Shown one piece after another: positions 12,186-23,300 of a stretch of DNA of 64,000 bases. The translations under genes were made by a program, and so were the position numbers. The first letter of the stretch is position 1, and each line of letters begins with the position of its first letter. The stretch comes from Vitellaria paradoxa. Lineage: Eukaryota > Streptophyta > Magnoliopsida > Ericales > Sapotaceae. Location: the NCBI GenBank assembly GCA_019916065.1, contig CM034238.1:39275375-39339374 (forward strand). Reading direction: 5' to 3'. Under the pieces are notes generated by a model. It ran no database searches. It was not told where the DNA came from and was given only the letters and a program-made list of their open reading frames with translations.

Positions 12186-12699
12186 CTAAAATCGTATTCG
12201 ATCTCCTTCTGTAGTAAATAAGGTCACCCGACTCTTAGCACAATCTATCATCGCCCGAAAGACTGACAACCAGTTCATGTCAAGAATCACATCAAAGCTT
12301 CCCATGTCTATCACAATCAGATAAAAAACTGACAAGTGCTCCCGTCCTGAAGTCTCATCCCTGATAGTGATCTCACAATTCTTATAGACTCGATCCAACA
12401 CCTATCGGTGTTTCAACATGCAATGGTGGAACTAACTCGTTCACAGATAAATTCAATGTAGACATAAATGATACAGCAATAAACGAATGAGATGCTCCTA
12501 TGTCTACAAGAACTGTGGACTTAGTAGCATAAATAAGAAAGGTACCTCTCGTAACTATAGGCTCTACACGTCCATCATTCTGGGCCACAGTTAAAACTCG
12601 TCCCTGAACTAGTGCCATTGATGGTCTACCCCCTTTTTGTCCCTGCTGGGATCCACCCTGAACTCCTTGATGCTGCTGAACACCACTTGGAACACCCAT
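12186..12699 (-). pseudogene. Ty3/gypsy aspartic protease region
   Basis: The protease-like domain that would process the Gag-Pol polyprotein. VLVDIGASHSFIAVSF corresponds to the usual VLVDTGASHSFI active site. The Thr next to the catalytic Asp is replaced by Ile, which should damage the DTG/DSG loop. Further along, LIVIDMGSFDVILDMNWLS and VTLFTTEGDRIRF are the flap and C-terminal blocks. A frameshift near 12,390 splits the region into two overlapping frames. Confidence 0.85.
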
Positions 12700-12832
12700 C
12701 TGATAATACGGTACCCCACCTTAAGTACCTCTCTGAAAACGAGGTCTACACTGATTGTGACCCTGCTGGCCTGCTACTCTGTACTGACTGAGCTGGCTGT
12801 GGAGGTCTCATAACACTTCTATTACCCTGCCT

Positions 12833-13990
12833 CTACAGACAACGCCTCTGCACATGACCTGGTAGGCCACAAGTGTAACAAGTCTTTACCTCGGCCCTAT
12901 TTTCAAATCCACCCGACACACCTTTGTAAGGACAGTTAAACTGACGATGCCCAGGCTGTCTGCAATTATGACAAATAATAGGACTCTGTGCAGAAACTCC
13001 AGTTGCCGCTGACTTACTTGGGACCATACTCCCGTGCTGAAATTGCTGAGACTGTGCCCCATGTAAATTTTCTCTCTGCCTTTTGGTGGGTCTGCTCTCC
13101 TGATGCTGAGTCATTCCTTGCTTAGCTTCATTCTGTGCCCTAGTGTCTGCCAAATTCTTCTCTACTGCCATTGCTCGATCAACTAAAGTTTAATATTCAT
13201 TAAGCCCCAATGGCACAATCCGATCCCTGACAGTAGGCCTCAATCCCTTCTCAAATTGTCTGCACTTCGTACGTTCAGTAAACACTAGCTCCTTAGCATA
13301 TTTAGGCCAATGAGGTAAATCTACACCCATACTTCCAGCACAGTCATTGGCCCTTGAGTCAAATTTAGAAACTCATCAAGCTTGAGATCTCTCAGAGATT
13401 GTGGGAAGAAGTAGTTCTGAACCGCTCCTTAATATCCTTCCAAGTAAGTGACAGACGCCCCACGAGACTCCCTTCACAGTACTCCACCAATCCATTGCAG
13501 CACCCTCCAACTGAAAAGTAGCAAGTAAGACTCTGGTCTTATCCTCATTTAACTGCATCACTTCGAATCTTTTTTCATTCTCGTGCAAAAACTTCTCAAC
13601 CTCTTCAGTGTCTGCTGTGGCAGAGTAAGTAGGAGGTTTCATTTTCCTAAACTTCTCATACGGAGCTGAAGGCTGACTCGCTTGCATTCCTCCTAGCAAA
13701 CATTGCAGCCATTTGTTGTATCCATATCTGTGGGTCCACCATTCCAAGCTGTGGTACATTTGGTGCTTCAGATTGTACCTTAGTCACGTGAGGCACCCCT
13801 AATGGTACCTCTGCTCCAATCCCAGCATATGACCCCTGCTCTTGTGACACTCCCGCAGCAACGGGAACATCATCTACTGGAACTTCATGACCCTGCCCAG
13901 CCTGAATCCCTCGGCCTCGGCTCTTACCACGACCACGACCTTGGGCCCTGCCTCTACCTCTAGCACCTGGAGCTACACGTGCGGTATTTC
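12833..13990 (-). pseudogene. Ty3/gypsy gag with two zinc knuckles
   Basis: The capsid/nucleocapsid relic. It begins with an Arg/Gly-rich stretch (RGRGRAQGRGRGKSRGRG) and no visible initiating ATG. It continues through QIWIQQMAAMFARR and the capsid blocks MKPPTYSATADTEEVEKFL, RFEVMQLNEDKTRVLLATF and GAAMDWW. It ends with two CCHC knuckles, CHNCRQPGHRQFNC and CYTCGLPGHVQRRC, which would bind RNA. Frameshifts near 13,680 and 13,440 and a stop near 13,190 break the frame. Confidence 0.85.
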
Positions 13991-14150
13991 TCTAAAAATT
14001 CACAAAAATATCCTAACGTCAACACCTTCTGAACAATCTAAATCCAACAAAACATCAAATTCACGTATCACAACTAAATAACTAACATGTAATCACATAA
14101 TACATAGAAAAATAAAAGACCCACTGTCTTTAGGTATTCTAAACCTAGGA

Positions 14151-14161
14151 CTCTGATACCA
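14151..14161 (-). promoter_or_regulatory. Retrotransposon primer-binding site (tRNA-iMet type)
   Basis: The minus strand reads TGGTATCAGAG, the usual plant PBS complementary to the 3' end of initiator tRNA-Met. It starts three bases after the LTR end (..GCGTGACA), which fixes the LTR boundary and the direction of the element. Confidence 0.9.
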
Positions 14162-14774
14162 AGTTGTCACGCCCCAGGTTTTCACAACCTGAGTATGTGA
14201 ACAAAATAACACACATTATAACATTTAATAACTTTCCCTGTCCCACATCAGAGCCATACACACTCACTATAGAGTAAGAAAATAAAATAAATAAAACTAA
14301 ACTTTAAATTTAAATAAATGCCTTAGTCAAAACTGAATCTCCAAAACTAATCCAAACAATCTCTCTAAGCTAGATAAAAAAAATTAATAATAACCTCACA
14401 AACAGAGGCTTATTACAATTCACTAAAAACAATTCTCTAAAGAAAATTCTAATGTAATTAAGTAAAAACAAATAAATAAATTCATAATTTCTATGGTGAA
14501 TAGGTCCTGCGCATGACTCAAATTCACTACCTGCATCGCAAGCTGTAAGGGATTTAGTACTAATACCACGCTGTGCTTGGAACCCTAATAATAATAATAT
14601 GAATGCAGTATGCCCTAGCATGCTTCTAAGTGAAACAATTATGTACAAGTAGCAATCTCAAGAAAGAAATTAAATTTATTTATTTATTTATCTCCTTTCA
14701 TTACCATTAATCGTGTTTTAGCACCACATAATACATCAAAGAAAAAATCAATTTGATTTCAAGATACTGCTGCT

Positions 14775-15036
14775 TTGGTTGTCTCGTAGAAACAAGACCC
14801 AACCAATATACATCATGCCTTGATGTCTGCTTGGTTGTCCTCGTAGAGACAGGACCCAACCAATATACACCATCCTTCGGTGTCTGATTCCTAAGCTACA
14901 GCCTTAGGAATGTAACATGCCACCTTTAGGCATCTACTTGTTTGTAGGTTATTAGCCTACTGGAATCGATAACCAACCTCGCACGAGGTTTTGGGACTCT
15001 CAACCCTTGGGTACGTATACCGATATTTTCAGTACC
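14775..15036. other. Array of nine short stem-loops in the LTR
   Basis: Consecutive perfect inverted repeats, most with 4-10 base loops, fill this stretch: TTGGTTG/CAACCAA (14775/14800), CATCA/TGATG (14811/14821), TTGGTTG/CAACCAA again (14831/14857), ACACC/GGTGT (14867/14879), TTCCTAAG/CTTAGGAA (14888/14903), ATGCC/GGCAT (14917/14929), GTAGG/CCTAC (14944/14956), AACCTC/GAGGTT (14975/14985) and GGTAC/GTACC (15010/15032). The two TTGGTTG hairpins are a direct repeat with a spacing of about 56 bp. Confidence 0.65.
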
Positions 15037-15158
15037 TCTTAACCTAAACAAAACACCCCAAATTTCATTTTGAAAATTTTCTCCTTAAATGTAAGTTTTA
15101 AACCTTATTAACCATTAATGCATCAACATATCAAACAACATAGACTTTTATTTATTTA

Positions 15159-15159
<1 letters not shown>

Positions 15160-15197
<38 letters not shown>
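15160..15197. repeat. (TA)n microsatellite
   Basis: About 38 bp of uninterrupted alternating TA inside the gypsy LTR. Confidence 0.95.
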
Positions 15198-15201
<4 letters not shown>

Positions 15202-15499
15202 TAGCAACCAACGTCACCTCGCGGGTATTTAGTAAAAAATAATATTCAATTGATTGCATACAGGATACTAACTTCCAACGCACTAATTTATAACCACAAC
15301 AAAAGTAACAACACATGACAATACATATGTATATACTCAAAGCACATCAATTTATTAACGCATAAAGACAAAAGAAAGTAAAACAAATAATAAATAAATA
15401 ATTATTTCTTTCATGGATTGCTGTAGGCCATTATGACCTTTATGTACATTAAGGGGAATCTGATGATTCACGTCACAAATCTGTCAATTAGTATAGGTA

Positions 15500-15501
15500 T
15501 A

Positions 15502-15555
<54 letters not shown>
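15500..15555. repeat. (CA)n(TA)n compound microsatellite
   Basis: A CA tract of about 40 bp, with one CC interruption, runs directly into a TA tract of about 15 bp inside the gypsy LTR. Confidence 0.95.
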
Positions 15556-16036
15556 GAATTTAACGTTTTTTGTGGAAATTCTTTTATTTTTATTTTTTTG
15601 TGTGCAGTAAAAAAGAAAGAAGATAATCATCAATCTGGTTCCAGCCCCTTACCTGGTTTGCGGCAATAGAAGAATACTCCGGCAAAATGGAAGTTGCGGT
15701 TTCTTCTCAATGCTGGATCGCGTTTTCTCCCTTCTCCCGTTCTCTTACTCTTCCTTAGGGTTTTTTTTTTATCAAAATAAATATAGCATTATATATATAA
15801 AATAGCAGAATTTTATCTTTAACAAATTTAATTAATTTCCTACTCCCCATAGGATTAGGAAAATTACACATTTTCCCTAAAATTTAAAAATCTTTTCACA
15901 TATAATCAAAAAAATTAATCTTTTTAAATAAAAGTCCAAAAATTACATATTATTAAATTTAAATAGCAAACTAAATTTATCAATAAAAAATTTCAAATTA
16001 AATTAAATAAAAAAAATTGTGGGTTATTACAGTATT

Positions 16037-16904
16037 CATATACGTTGAAGCACTATATTCTCTATCCTGTTACAGAGTTCCTCAAAATTTACCAAACGAT
16101 AAAACAAAACAAAAAAAAAGGATTAAAAAGTGAGGAAAAAAAATTATTCGAGTGAAAAACAAAATAAAAAATAATTAACTCATTTCCATTTTTGCCCTTT
16201 CAGTGCTTTACACTAATTTTCTTCCCTAAATTTGGTTGAAATCTCTTTATGTTATTTGCTTTGTTAATATCTTCTATACCTAACTTTTCTATCCTATTTT
16301 ATCCTATTTTATAAAAGTCTGAATGTTCAAATGATTTTTAATTTTTTGCAATATATTGATAGTGTTATTATACTTGGTTTATACGAAAAATAGGTTAGTT
16401 TTACCTTATTTTCTTATCATATATAATTTGGGCATATTTATGAAATTTAGTTATAAAACTATTATATACTTTATGGAGTTTTACTTATTCTCTTATTTTG
16501 ATAACGAATAAAGTACGAAACATAATTATAGAATTCTTACTTTATAATGTTTTGGTTTATACTCTTACTATGTTGATACCATAAATTAGAAACAAAATTA
16601 TATAATTCTATTTTACTTTATGATGTTTTGTATTATTCTCTTATCATGACGACAAAATTAATTTTTTTTTTTAAATGAATGGGGGTAATTGACCCCACAA
16701 AACCACCCCTATCTTTGCCCCTGATAAAATTATATACTAATAAATAAAAACGATAAGCAAATAAATATTTAAAAGTTTGTAATAGCACAAATAAATATCT
16801 TAAACTCCTTTTTTTTTAATATGTTAAATAGCCTAATTTACCCTATTACAATCAAATTATTAGTTTTGTGTCTCAATTGTATTCTGCCAATTAGGTGAAA
16901 GTTA
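16037..16904. other. AT-rich intergenic DNA
   Basis: Non-coding spacer between the gypsy element and the first hAT-like element. No gene or RNA is supported. Confidence 0.5.
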
Positions 16905-16912
16905 GGGATGTC

Positions 16913-17387
16913 AAATATACCTGTACCCAGTGGGTATCCGCTTCACCCACCCCGTTCAAGGAGGTATGGGGATGTTAGTAGCGGGAGGAGGACAGGTTTG
17001 GGTATTTGAGGTGTTACCTAAACGAGCACAGGGATGGGGACAAGGTACGATAGTCCCCACGCTACCCATACCCATTTAAATATTTATTTATTAATTTATA
17101 TATATATTTAATTTTTATTTAATATATATATGTAATATATATTTTTATTTAATATATATAATATTTATAATAATTTTAAATATTTATTTATACATATAAT
17201 ATATAATTTGTAATAGTTAGTATATTTGGCAGATAAATGGGAACGAGGACAGGGAATTCATTACCTAGCAGTAACGAGTATAGGGAAAATTTCTTTCCCT
17301 AAAACGGAATAAGGATGGGGCCAGGTAAGGGTATTACTAAACGGGGACGGGGACATGGAAGATCATACCAGCCGCGTTGACAATCTA
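16913..17387. mobile_element. Non-autonomous hAT element, copy 1
   Basis: 475 bp with Ac-like ends: TAGGGATGTCAA at the left and TTGACAATCTA at the right. It is flanked by a perfect 8-bp duplication GTGAAAGT (16905-16912 and 17388-17395), the hAT signature. Subterminal regions are full of GGGGAC/GTCCCC-type motifs on both sides, as expected for transposase binding clusters, and the centre is AT-rich. It has no transposase frame and would need an autonomous hAT element to move. Confidence 0.85.
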
Positions 17388-17395
17388 GTGAAAGT

Positions 17396-17797
17396 ACCCT
17401 TTTGAACTACCATTAATAAATAAAATATATACCAATTTTAATATGAATTTATGTTTGAAATAAATATTTTTATTTTTAGTTGTTAACCTAATTTTTAAAT
17501 TTGCATCTATAAAAAGAATAACATAGACATGTAACGCACGTGCATTTCTCCTAGTATATAATAGAGAGGAGACAAAATTAAAACTCGCATTGACCACAAC
17601 ATTAAAGTATTTAATTTGATAAATTTTGATTAATTTTCTATATCCATGTATGTTTTAATTCTGTATCCATATATTACTTATTTTAATATAATATTTTATC
17701 ATACGTCTTATTGTCAATTTCGATACTATTGATCAAAATTAATTAATTAATTTTATAGATAAGCAATTGTGAAGAGGGAGAGTAATTATAGATAAGA

Positions 17798-17829
<32 letters not shown>

Positions 17830-18289
17830 ATATGAAATAAATAGATATGAAATTATATTCTTCTCCATATCTATTTATTTATAATTTAACACATATTATT
17901 ATAATTTAAGATATTTTTATCTAAATATTAATTTTATAAATAAATAACTGTAAACAAGAATAATATTAGAGAGGAATTTCACTTAATTGGTATTATACGT
18001 AAAAATTTATAAAATTAAACAGCAATTGAGTTTAAATACGCAGCCACTGAGTCATAATTATAATTTAACAAATTAGAATATCCACCCTACTAACCTATAT
18101 AAAATTATATAGCTGTTGAGTTTAAATACACAGCCACAGAGTCATAATTATAATTTAACAAATTAAGAATATCCACCCTATTAACCTTATGAAGCTTATT
18201 CTAACTTGTGAGTATTTGACCTTTCAAAAGAAGTTACATCTCTAGTCAATGAAGCCTGCCCACCTAGTTCAAAACACAATGAGCATAAA
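17396..18289. other. AT-rich spacer with a 90-bp tandem duplication
   Basis: Non-coding. It contains a (TA)n tract at 17,799-17,825. Two head-to-tail copies of a roughly 90-bp unit begin near 18,008 and 18,098, both running through GAGTTTAAATAC, CAGCCAC, GAGTCATAATTATAATTTAA and TATCCACCCTA. No gene is supported. Confidence 0.6.
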
Positions 18290-18883
18290 TAGGAATGTCA
18301 AATATACCCATACCGGTGGGTACCCGCTTCACCCACCCCGTTCAGGGAGGGTATGCGGAATGTTAGTAGCGGGGACGGGGACGAGAGGTGGTATGAGATT
18401 TGAAATGTAACCTGAACGGGTACAGGGACGGGGACGGGGACGGGTACCATACTCGTCCCCACCCGCCCCATACCTATTTAAATATTTATTTATTAATTTT
18501 GTTGGTGTAGTGTCTCATTTAGAAGTCCCACATCGATTTCTCACAAAGAAGTGAAGGTCTTGTGATGTTATAAATAAAGGTTTTTTTCCTCTTTGGTTAA
18601 GTGTACCAGTCAAAGTCAAAAATTTATATATATTTTTTAATTTTTTTTTAATATATAATATTATATATGTAATATATATTTATTTAATATATATAATAAT
18701 TATAATAATTTTAAATATTTATTTTATACATATAATATATAATTTGTAATAGTCAGTATACTTGGCGGGGTAAACGGGGACAGGGAAAATTTTTTTCCCT
18801 GAAATGGGGATGGGAACGAGGACGGATAAGGATATTGCTAAACGGGGACGGGAAAGGTCATATCCGCCCCATTGACATCCTTA
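18290..18883. mobile_element. Non-autonomous hAT element, copy 2
   Basis: A sister of the 16,913 element, sharing the phrases GGGTACCCGCTTCACCCACC and GGGGACGGGGACGGGTACC. Its ends are TAGGAATGTCAA and TTGACATCCTTA. The flanks AGCATAAA and GAGATAAA look like an 8-bp duplication decayed at three positions. It is longer than copy 1 mainly because of a 121-bp insert at 18,500-18,620. No transposase is present. Confidence 0.8.
18500..18620 (+). mobile_element. 121-bp insert with snRNA-type USE and TATA box
   Basis: Absent from sister copy 1 at the equivalent point and flanked by AATTT at 18495-18499 and 18621-18625. It begins TGTTGGTG. Inside, GTCCCACATCG (18525-18535) matches the plant snRNA upstream sequence element, and TATAAATA follows at 18569-18576 with 33 bases between, the spacing known for Pol II-type plant snRNA promoters. 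No U1-U6 snRNA sequence follows. The same motif is common near the start of small TRIM-type LTRs, so a solo LTR of such an element is likely. Confidence 0.6.
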
Positions 18884-20399
18884 GAGATAAATTATAATTA
18901 CTCCTATACTTTTTAATCTAATAGTTGAATACTTATAATTGGTTGTGAGAACACGCGTAGTAGAAAATTGGAATGAGTTTAGTTTAAGGAAAATTATCAA
19001 AAGATATATATTAACTATTTAAAGAAGATAACTGATTGCCTTGCCAATTTTTTCTATAACTCTAATACCTGCCATTTAAAGCATATTTTGTTTTCATTTT
19101 AGAAAATTTACTTAATCATAAGGGTTAGATATTCCTTTTTAGAAAATAATCACCGCAATATATACGAAATAAAATTTTTAAATATTGAAAACTCATCCTC
19201 CTGGAGGGGTATATACATAGTGTCGGATTTAAAATTTTGTAATTAATGGAATAAAATTACATATATAAAATAAATAAAGATGAAAAATAAAAAAATAATG
19301 ATGATGATAATAATGACAGCAAAAGTTTACCGTGGAGCAAAAGTCAAATTCACAAGGAAACGGGCAAAATTAATGGCCTTGACCTAATTTTCAAAAGTAG
19401 TGTAAGCCTTTCCTAAAAAAATTTTCCAAAATATTCCAAAATAGTGGAAGCAATTGCTAGCCCTTTCTTTTTTTTTTTTTTTCTTTTTTTGAAAACTCGG
19501 AGTGTTCAAGGTACGTTATTGTACGTATCTCAATTAATCTTGAAAGTTCTGAAACTAACGACTGGTAAACCTCTAATGACTATAAAGAGATTTCGAATTA
19601 GTAAAACACTAGATAACAATTCAAGTTCCCAACTAGACTTTACTCGGTCTCCTATGTGTATAAATATTTTGTATCATTTCAATGCCAGTCCATTGCTCTA
19701 CTATATCTCCTCCCTCTTCTTAAGTTACTGGTAATACTTGTGATGTATTGGTTCTGTCTTTTTATGTAAACATATTCCACACGCGCACACATACACACAC
19801 GTATTGTGTGAAGATGCACGCAAATGCATATGTATATAGATGATCTGATACTTTTACAACTGCTGTAGAACATTATCTCTACAATCTTCTTTAACTGTAT
19901 GCTTGAGCCATATTTTTTCCAGACCTTTGATTAGGTTAGTAGCACGGGCTTGAAAGAATAATGATCAGAGTATAAAGGTTACTATATATTTGGGATTGAT
20001 ATCAAAAATAATGTCAGCTCTCTTATTGTAAATCGGGAGACTATATATTAGATCTAGATATATTTATGTATTTTTTAAATTAAAAAAATATGAATACATT
20101 TGAACCATTAAATTAAATCCGATTTTGATGTCATGAAGTTGATATCGTGATTGATGTTACTCTCCTCTTTTTCTACCATATTATATATACAGCCGGCCGA
20201 TAAATGCATGAGAAAATAAGAAATTCAGTCTCATTGGTTTTGAATGCTTGCGCTTCTTACAATTTTATAATATATATATGGAACATGTAATTTCAATTTT
20301 CAATCATCTGTATGAAACATGTAATACGACTTCTGATGTATGTTGATTTAAATGGATTTCAGGGTGTGAAGCAGCAGCAAGTGCTAAACAAAAAGAAAG
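18884..20399. other. Upstream region of the xylanase gene
   Basis: AT-rich non-coding DNA with a (CA)-rich stretch near 19,780-19,800. The proximal part probably holds the promoter and 5' UTR of the GH10 gene. Open frames here are chance frames. Confidence 0.45.
20182..20189 (+). promoter_or_regulatory. Candidate TATA box of the xylanase gene
   Basis: TATATATA lies about 210 bases before the chosen ATG, ahead of a less AT-rich stretch (CAGCCGGCCG). Its position fits a plant core promoter with a leader of about 180 bases. Other TA-rich tracts nearby (about 20,265-20,280) are alternatives. Confidence 0.3.
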
Positions 20400-23300
20400 A
20401 TGAATGAAGATAAAAGCAATCCGATTCTATTGCTGTTTTGTGCTCTTGTCCTTTTAGGTTTGTCTTTCTCTGCATTTATTATCTTATTTTTCAAGATGTA
20501 TATATATATATATATATCTTGTGAAATTCTAATAGAAAATGATTTGTTATGAGAGAATCGGTTTTTAAAAAAATTGAGGAGAATGATGTGTTACAACGTG
20601 TGTAATATAAGTGCATTTTATGGATTTTATTATTTAAAATAATTGGCTCTTAAAAGAGTCACGACACACTGATTAATTTTATTTTTTAATAAAAAATTCT
20701 TATTGTAAAATAGCATTCATTTATAATTCTAACACTCCTTTTAGAAACGTTCATTTTTTAGAATTGATTTGATTTGGTTTGATAAATAAAATTTTATATT
20801 TAAAATATATTTTAAATTTAAAATTAAATTGATTTAATTTAAGAGAAAGATTAAATTTGATCATATTAATAAGAAATAAAAAAATATGGTAAAATATAGT
20901 AAATATATTATATAAGAATCCTCATAAATTTGTCCGTGTACTTGAATAGGTTAAAAAAATAATGAAATCTTATCAAATTCTATTATTTTGAATTGAATTT
21001 CAATTGATATAAAGATTTCAAAATTTATGTTATAAAATTAAATCAAATTCAACTCATAAAATTTTATTTTAATTTCAAATATAAGAATTTATGAGAATTC
21101 TCATAAAAAGAAATTCAAATCCTTTCAAATTCACCGTTTCAAATGGACTGTAAGTTCTAACACAAATGTTTACAAATTACAATAAGTGATGATGATAATG
21201 ATAATAATAATAATAATATATACGGTGTTTGAATGCTAAAAGAAAATTAAAAAATTGATATAAAAGTGATGTATAAAAAAAATTAATTGAAGACTTTGGA
21301 TGAGTTTTGGCATGTCAAACAACACAATAGATCTATATGATGTGGCATAGTTTTGGACTTATCAATTCAAATAAAAAAATTAATCACCCCTTCTGTTGCA
21401 GTTTAATTCCAAATTTGTCAATGTCAATTTTCTCAATTGATATTTTATTTTCTTCTTTTTTGTGTTAAGCACAATCATCACGACGACGTAGTATTTTGTC
21501 ATTTTTATAGTTAATTGCATTGTATATCACAATGATGTATTTTGTTCGTATTTTTTAATTCCAGGCCTCAAACAATCATTAAATGTCTTATCAACGATTG
21601 TTTTATAGCGGTCGTACATTTCCATAATTCTTTTTTTCCATTTTCTCCCATAGTGTCTCCCTATGAAAGCAACCTATAAAATATATATATATATATATAT
21701 ATATTTTATTAAGTGAATTTATTTATATTTTACAAATGAATTTTTATATTTCATTTTGTTTTTCATTAAATAAAATTACAAAACTATCTTTCCTTAACTA
21801 GCTATTTTTATGCAGGTAAAAATTATCTCTGTAGTTTACAGTAAATCTCACTTTAATTGTTATAGTTCTAGTTGTAACAACTAATTCCACGTTGTTGTGG
21901 ATAAGTTCCATTTTACTCCTTTATTAATAACTGTTAAGAAAATTAATAAAAAAAATTATCACGTCTTATCATATGTAATCAAGTCATTTTTTTTTATAAA
22001 TTTAACTAAGAGAGCAAAGTAAAATTTGACCACAATTATAAAGGATTAATTATTGCAATTCAAATTGTAAAGATTAAAGTAAGATTTAATGTAAACTATA
22101 GGGGTAGTAACTATAATTTACCCTTCTTATGTCTAATTTGAAATGATATAATTACATCTCATAAAGAAAACATTTACAAATTTGAATAATCAACCTTAGG
22201 CTTAGTAGAGAATAGAAAAATTATTTTTAACAACTCAAATAGTTTTTAGTCATATTTATATTTTTAACAATCATATAAAAATAAATTTTATTTTATTTTA
22301 TAATTTAATCAAATAAAAAAATTAATTTCTTTCATTCCTTTTGTTTATAAATTTTTACCATTTTAGCTATTGTCATCATCCTTAAGTCATTTAGTTAGGT
22401 TTTACAGTGTTCTTTTAATTTTCATAATCTAATAATATATTTAAAAAATGTAGTGAAACAAAATGCAACTGTAATAAATGTTAAATTAAATAAACAATTT
22501 AGGAAAAATTTATAAAAAAATAAATATCAATATAATAAAGAAAATAACAAAAGTTTTTAAATAAACTAAAATAAGAAAAAAGTTACTTGCTTATTCGATT
22601 ATTTTACAAAATAAATTAAAAATTATTTTTACATGATTTCTAAAATATAAATATAATTAAAAATAAAATTTATTTTAATCTATCAATATATATATATATA
22701 TATATTTTTTTTTACACAAAACCTGCAAATAAGACCAATTGTAAGTTCAAATTTTTAAACCGTTCTTTAATTTGTCCATAACTTTTCTCACCGCTTCTTT
22801 TAAGTATACAAGTAGATTTATCAAATAAGGTATAAGTAACTTTCCTTTGAAAACTTAATTTGAGTTTTTTTTATAATAATAAATAATTTTATAAAAAAAT
22901 TCTAGAGTTAAAAATTTTTATCATAGCGAGATAGTTTATATGTATAAGTGAATTTGTTCAAAAATTTTAGATTATAATTACCTGCTTACTTATTAAAATA
23001 TTAAGAAAATTTTGATAACTTGTCTCCTTTGTATATTTAAAAAAAAATAATTTTTATTACAAAATAAAGATATTTATAATATTATAATTACGTGTTTTAT
23101 TGAATTTCCATATAAGGGCGTTGATGATATTAAAAATATGCAAAACATATGTTAAAAAACAGATAGACAATTATATAGTATTAGTTAATGAAAAAAATAA
23201 AACAAAAGAAAATATTTGTGAAGTGAAAATAGCCTCATTTTATTTTATTTTGCAGGCCGAGCTGGTGATGCCATACCATATGATTACAGTTTCACTCTCG

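Larger units (their letters stand above)
6474..16031 (-). mobile_element. Decayed Ty3/gypsy LTR retrotransposon with nested insertion
   Basis: A minus-strand Ty3/gypsy element, since the domain order gag-PR-RT-RNase H-IN is that of gypsy. It is bounded by the direct repeat GTATT at 6469-6473 and 16032-16036, the 5-bp target duplication typical of this superfamily. Its outer ends read TG...CA. The 5' LTR (14,165-16,031) and a tRNA-iMet-type PBS are intact. The coding region is broken by stops and frameshifts. A 3.6-kb solo-LTR-like element splits RNase H. Integrase breaks off near 6,490 and only about 15 bp of 3' LTR end remain before the duplication, so one internal deletion removed the rest. 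The pol sequence resembles chromoviruses (Tekay/Del type). It cannot move by itself. Confidence 0.9.
14165..16031 (-). repeat. 5' LTR of the gypsy element
   Basis: In the element's own orientation it starts TGTAATAACCC at 16,031 and ends GGGGCGTGACA at 14,165, directly before the PBS. It is 1,867 bp long. It contains a TA microsatellite (15,160-15,197), a CA/TA microsatellite (15,500-15,555) and a compact run of short perfect stem-loops (14,775-15,036). It would have carried promoter and polyadenylation signals, but I cannot place them with confidence. Confidence 0.85.

Noticed and set aside
18525..18620. A U-snRNA gene downstream of the USE/TATA pair
   Set aside because: No sequence resembling U1, U2, U4, U5 or U6 follows, and the block is a short insertion.
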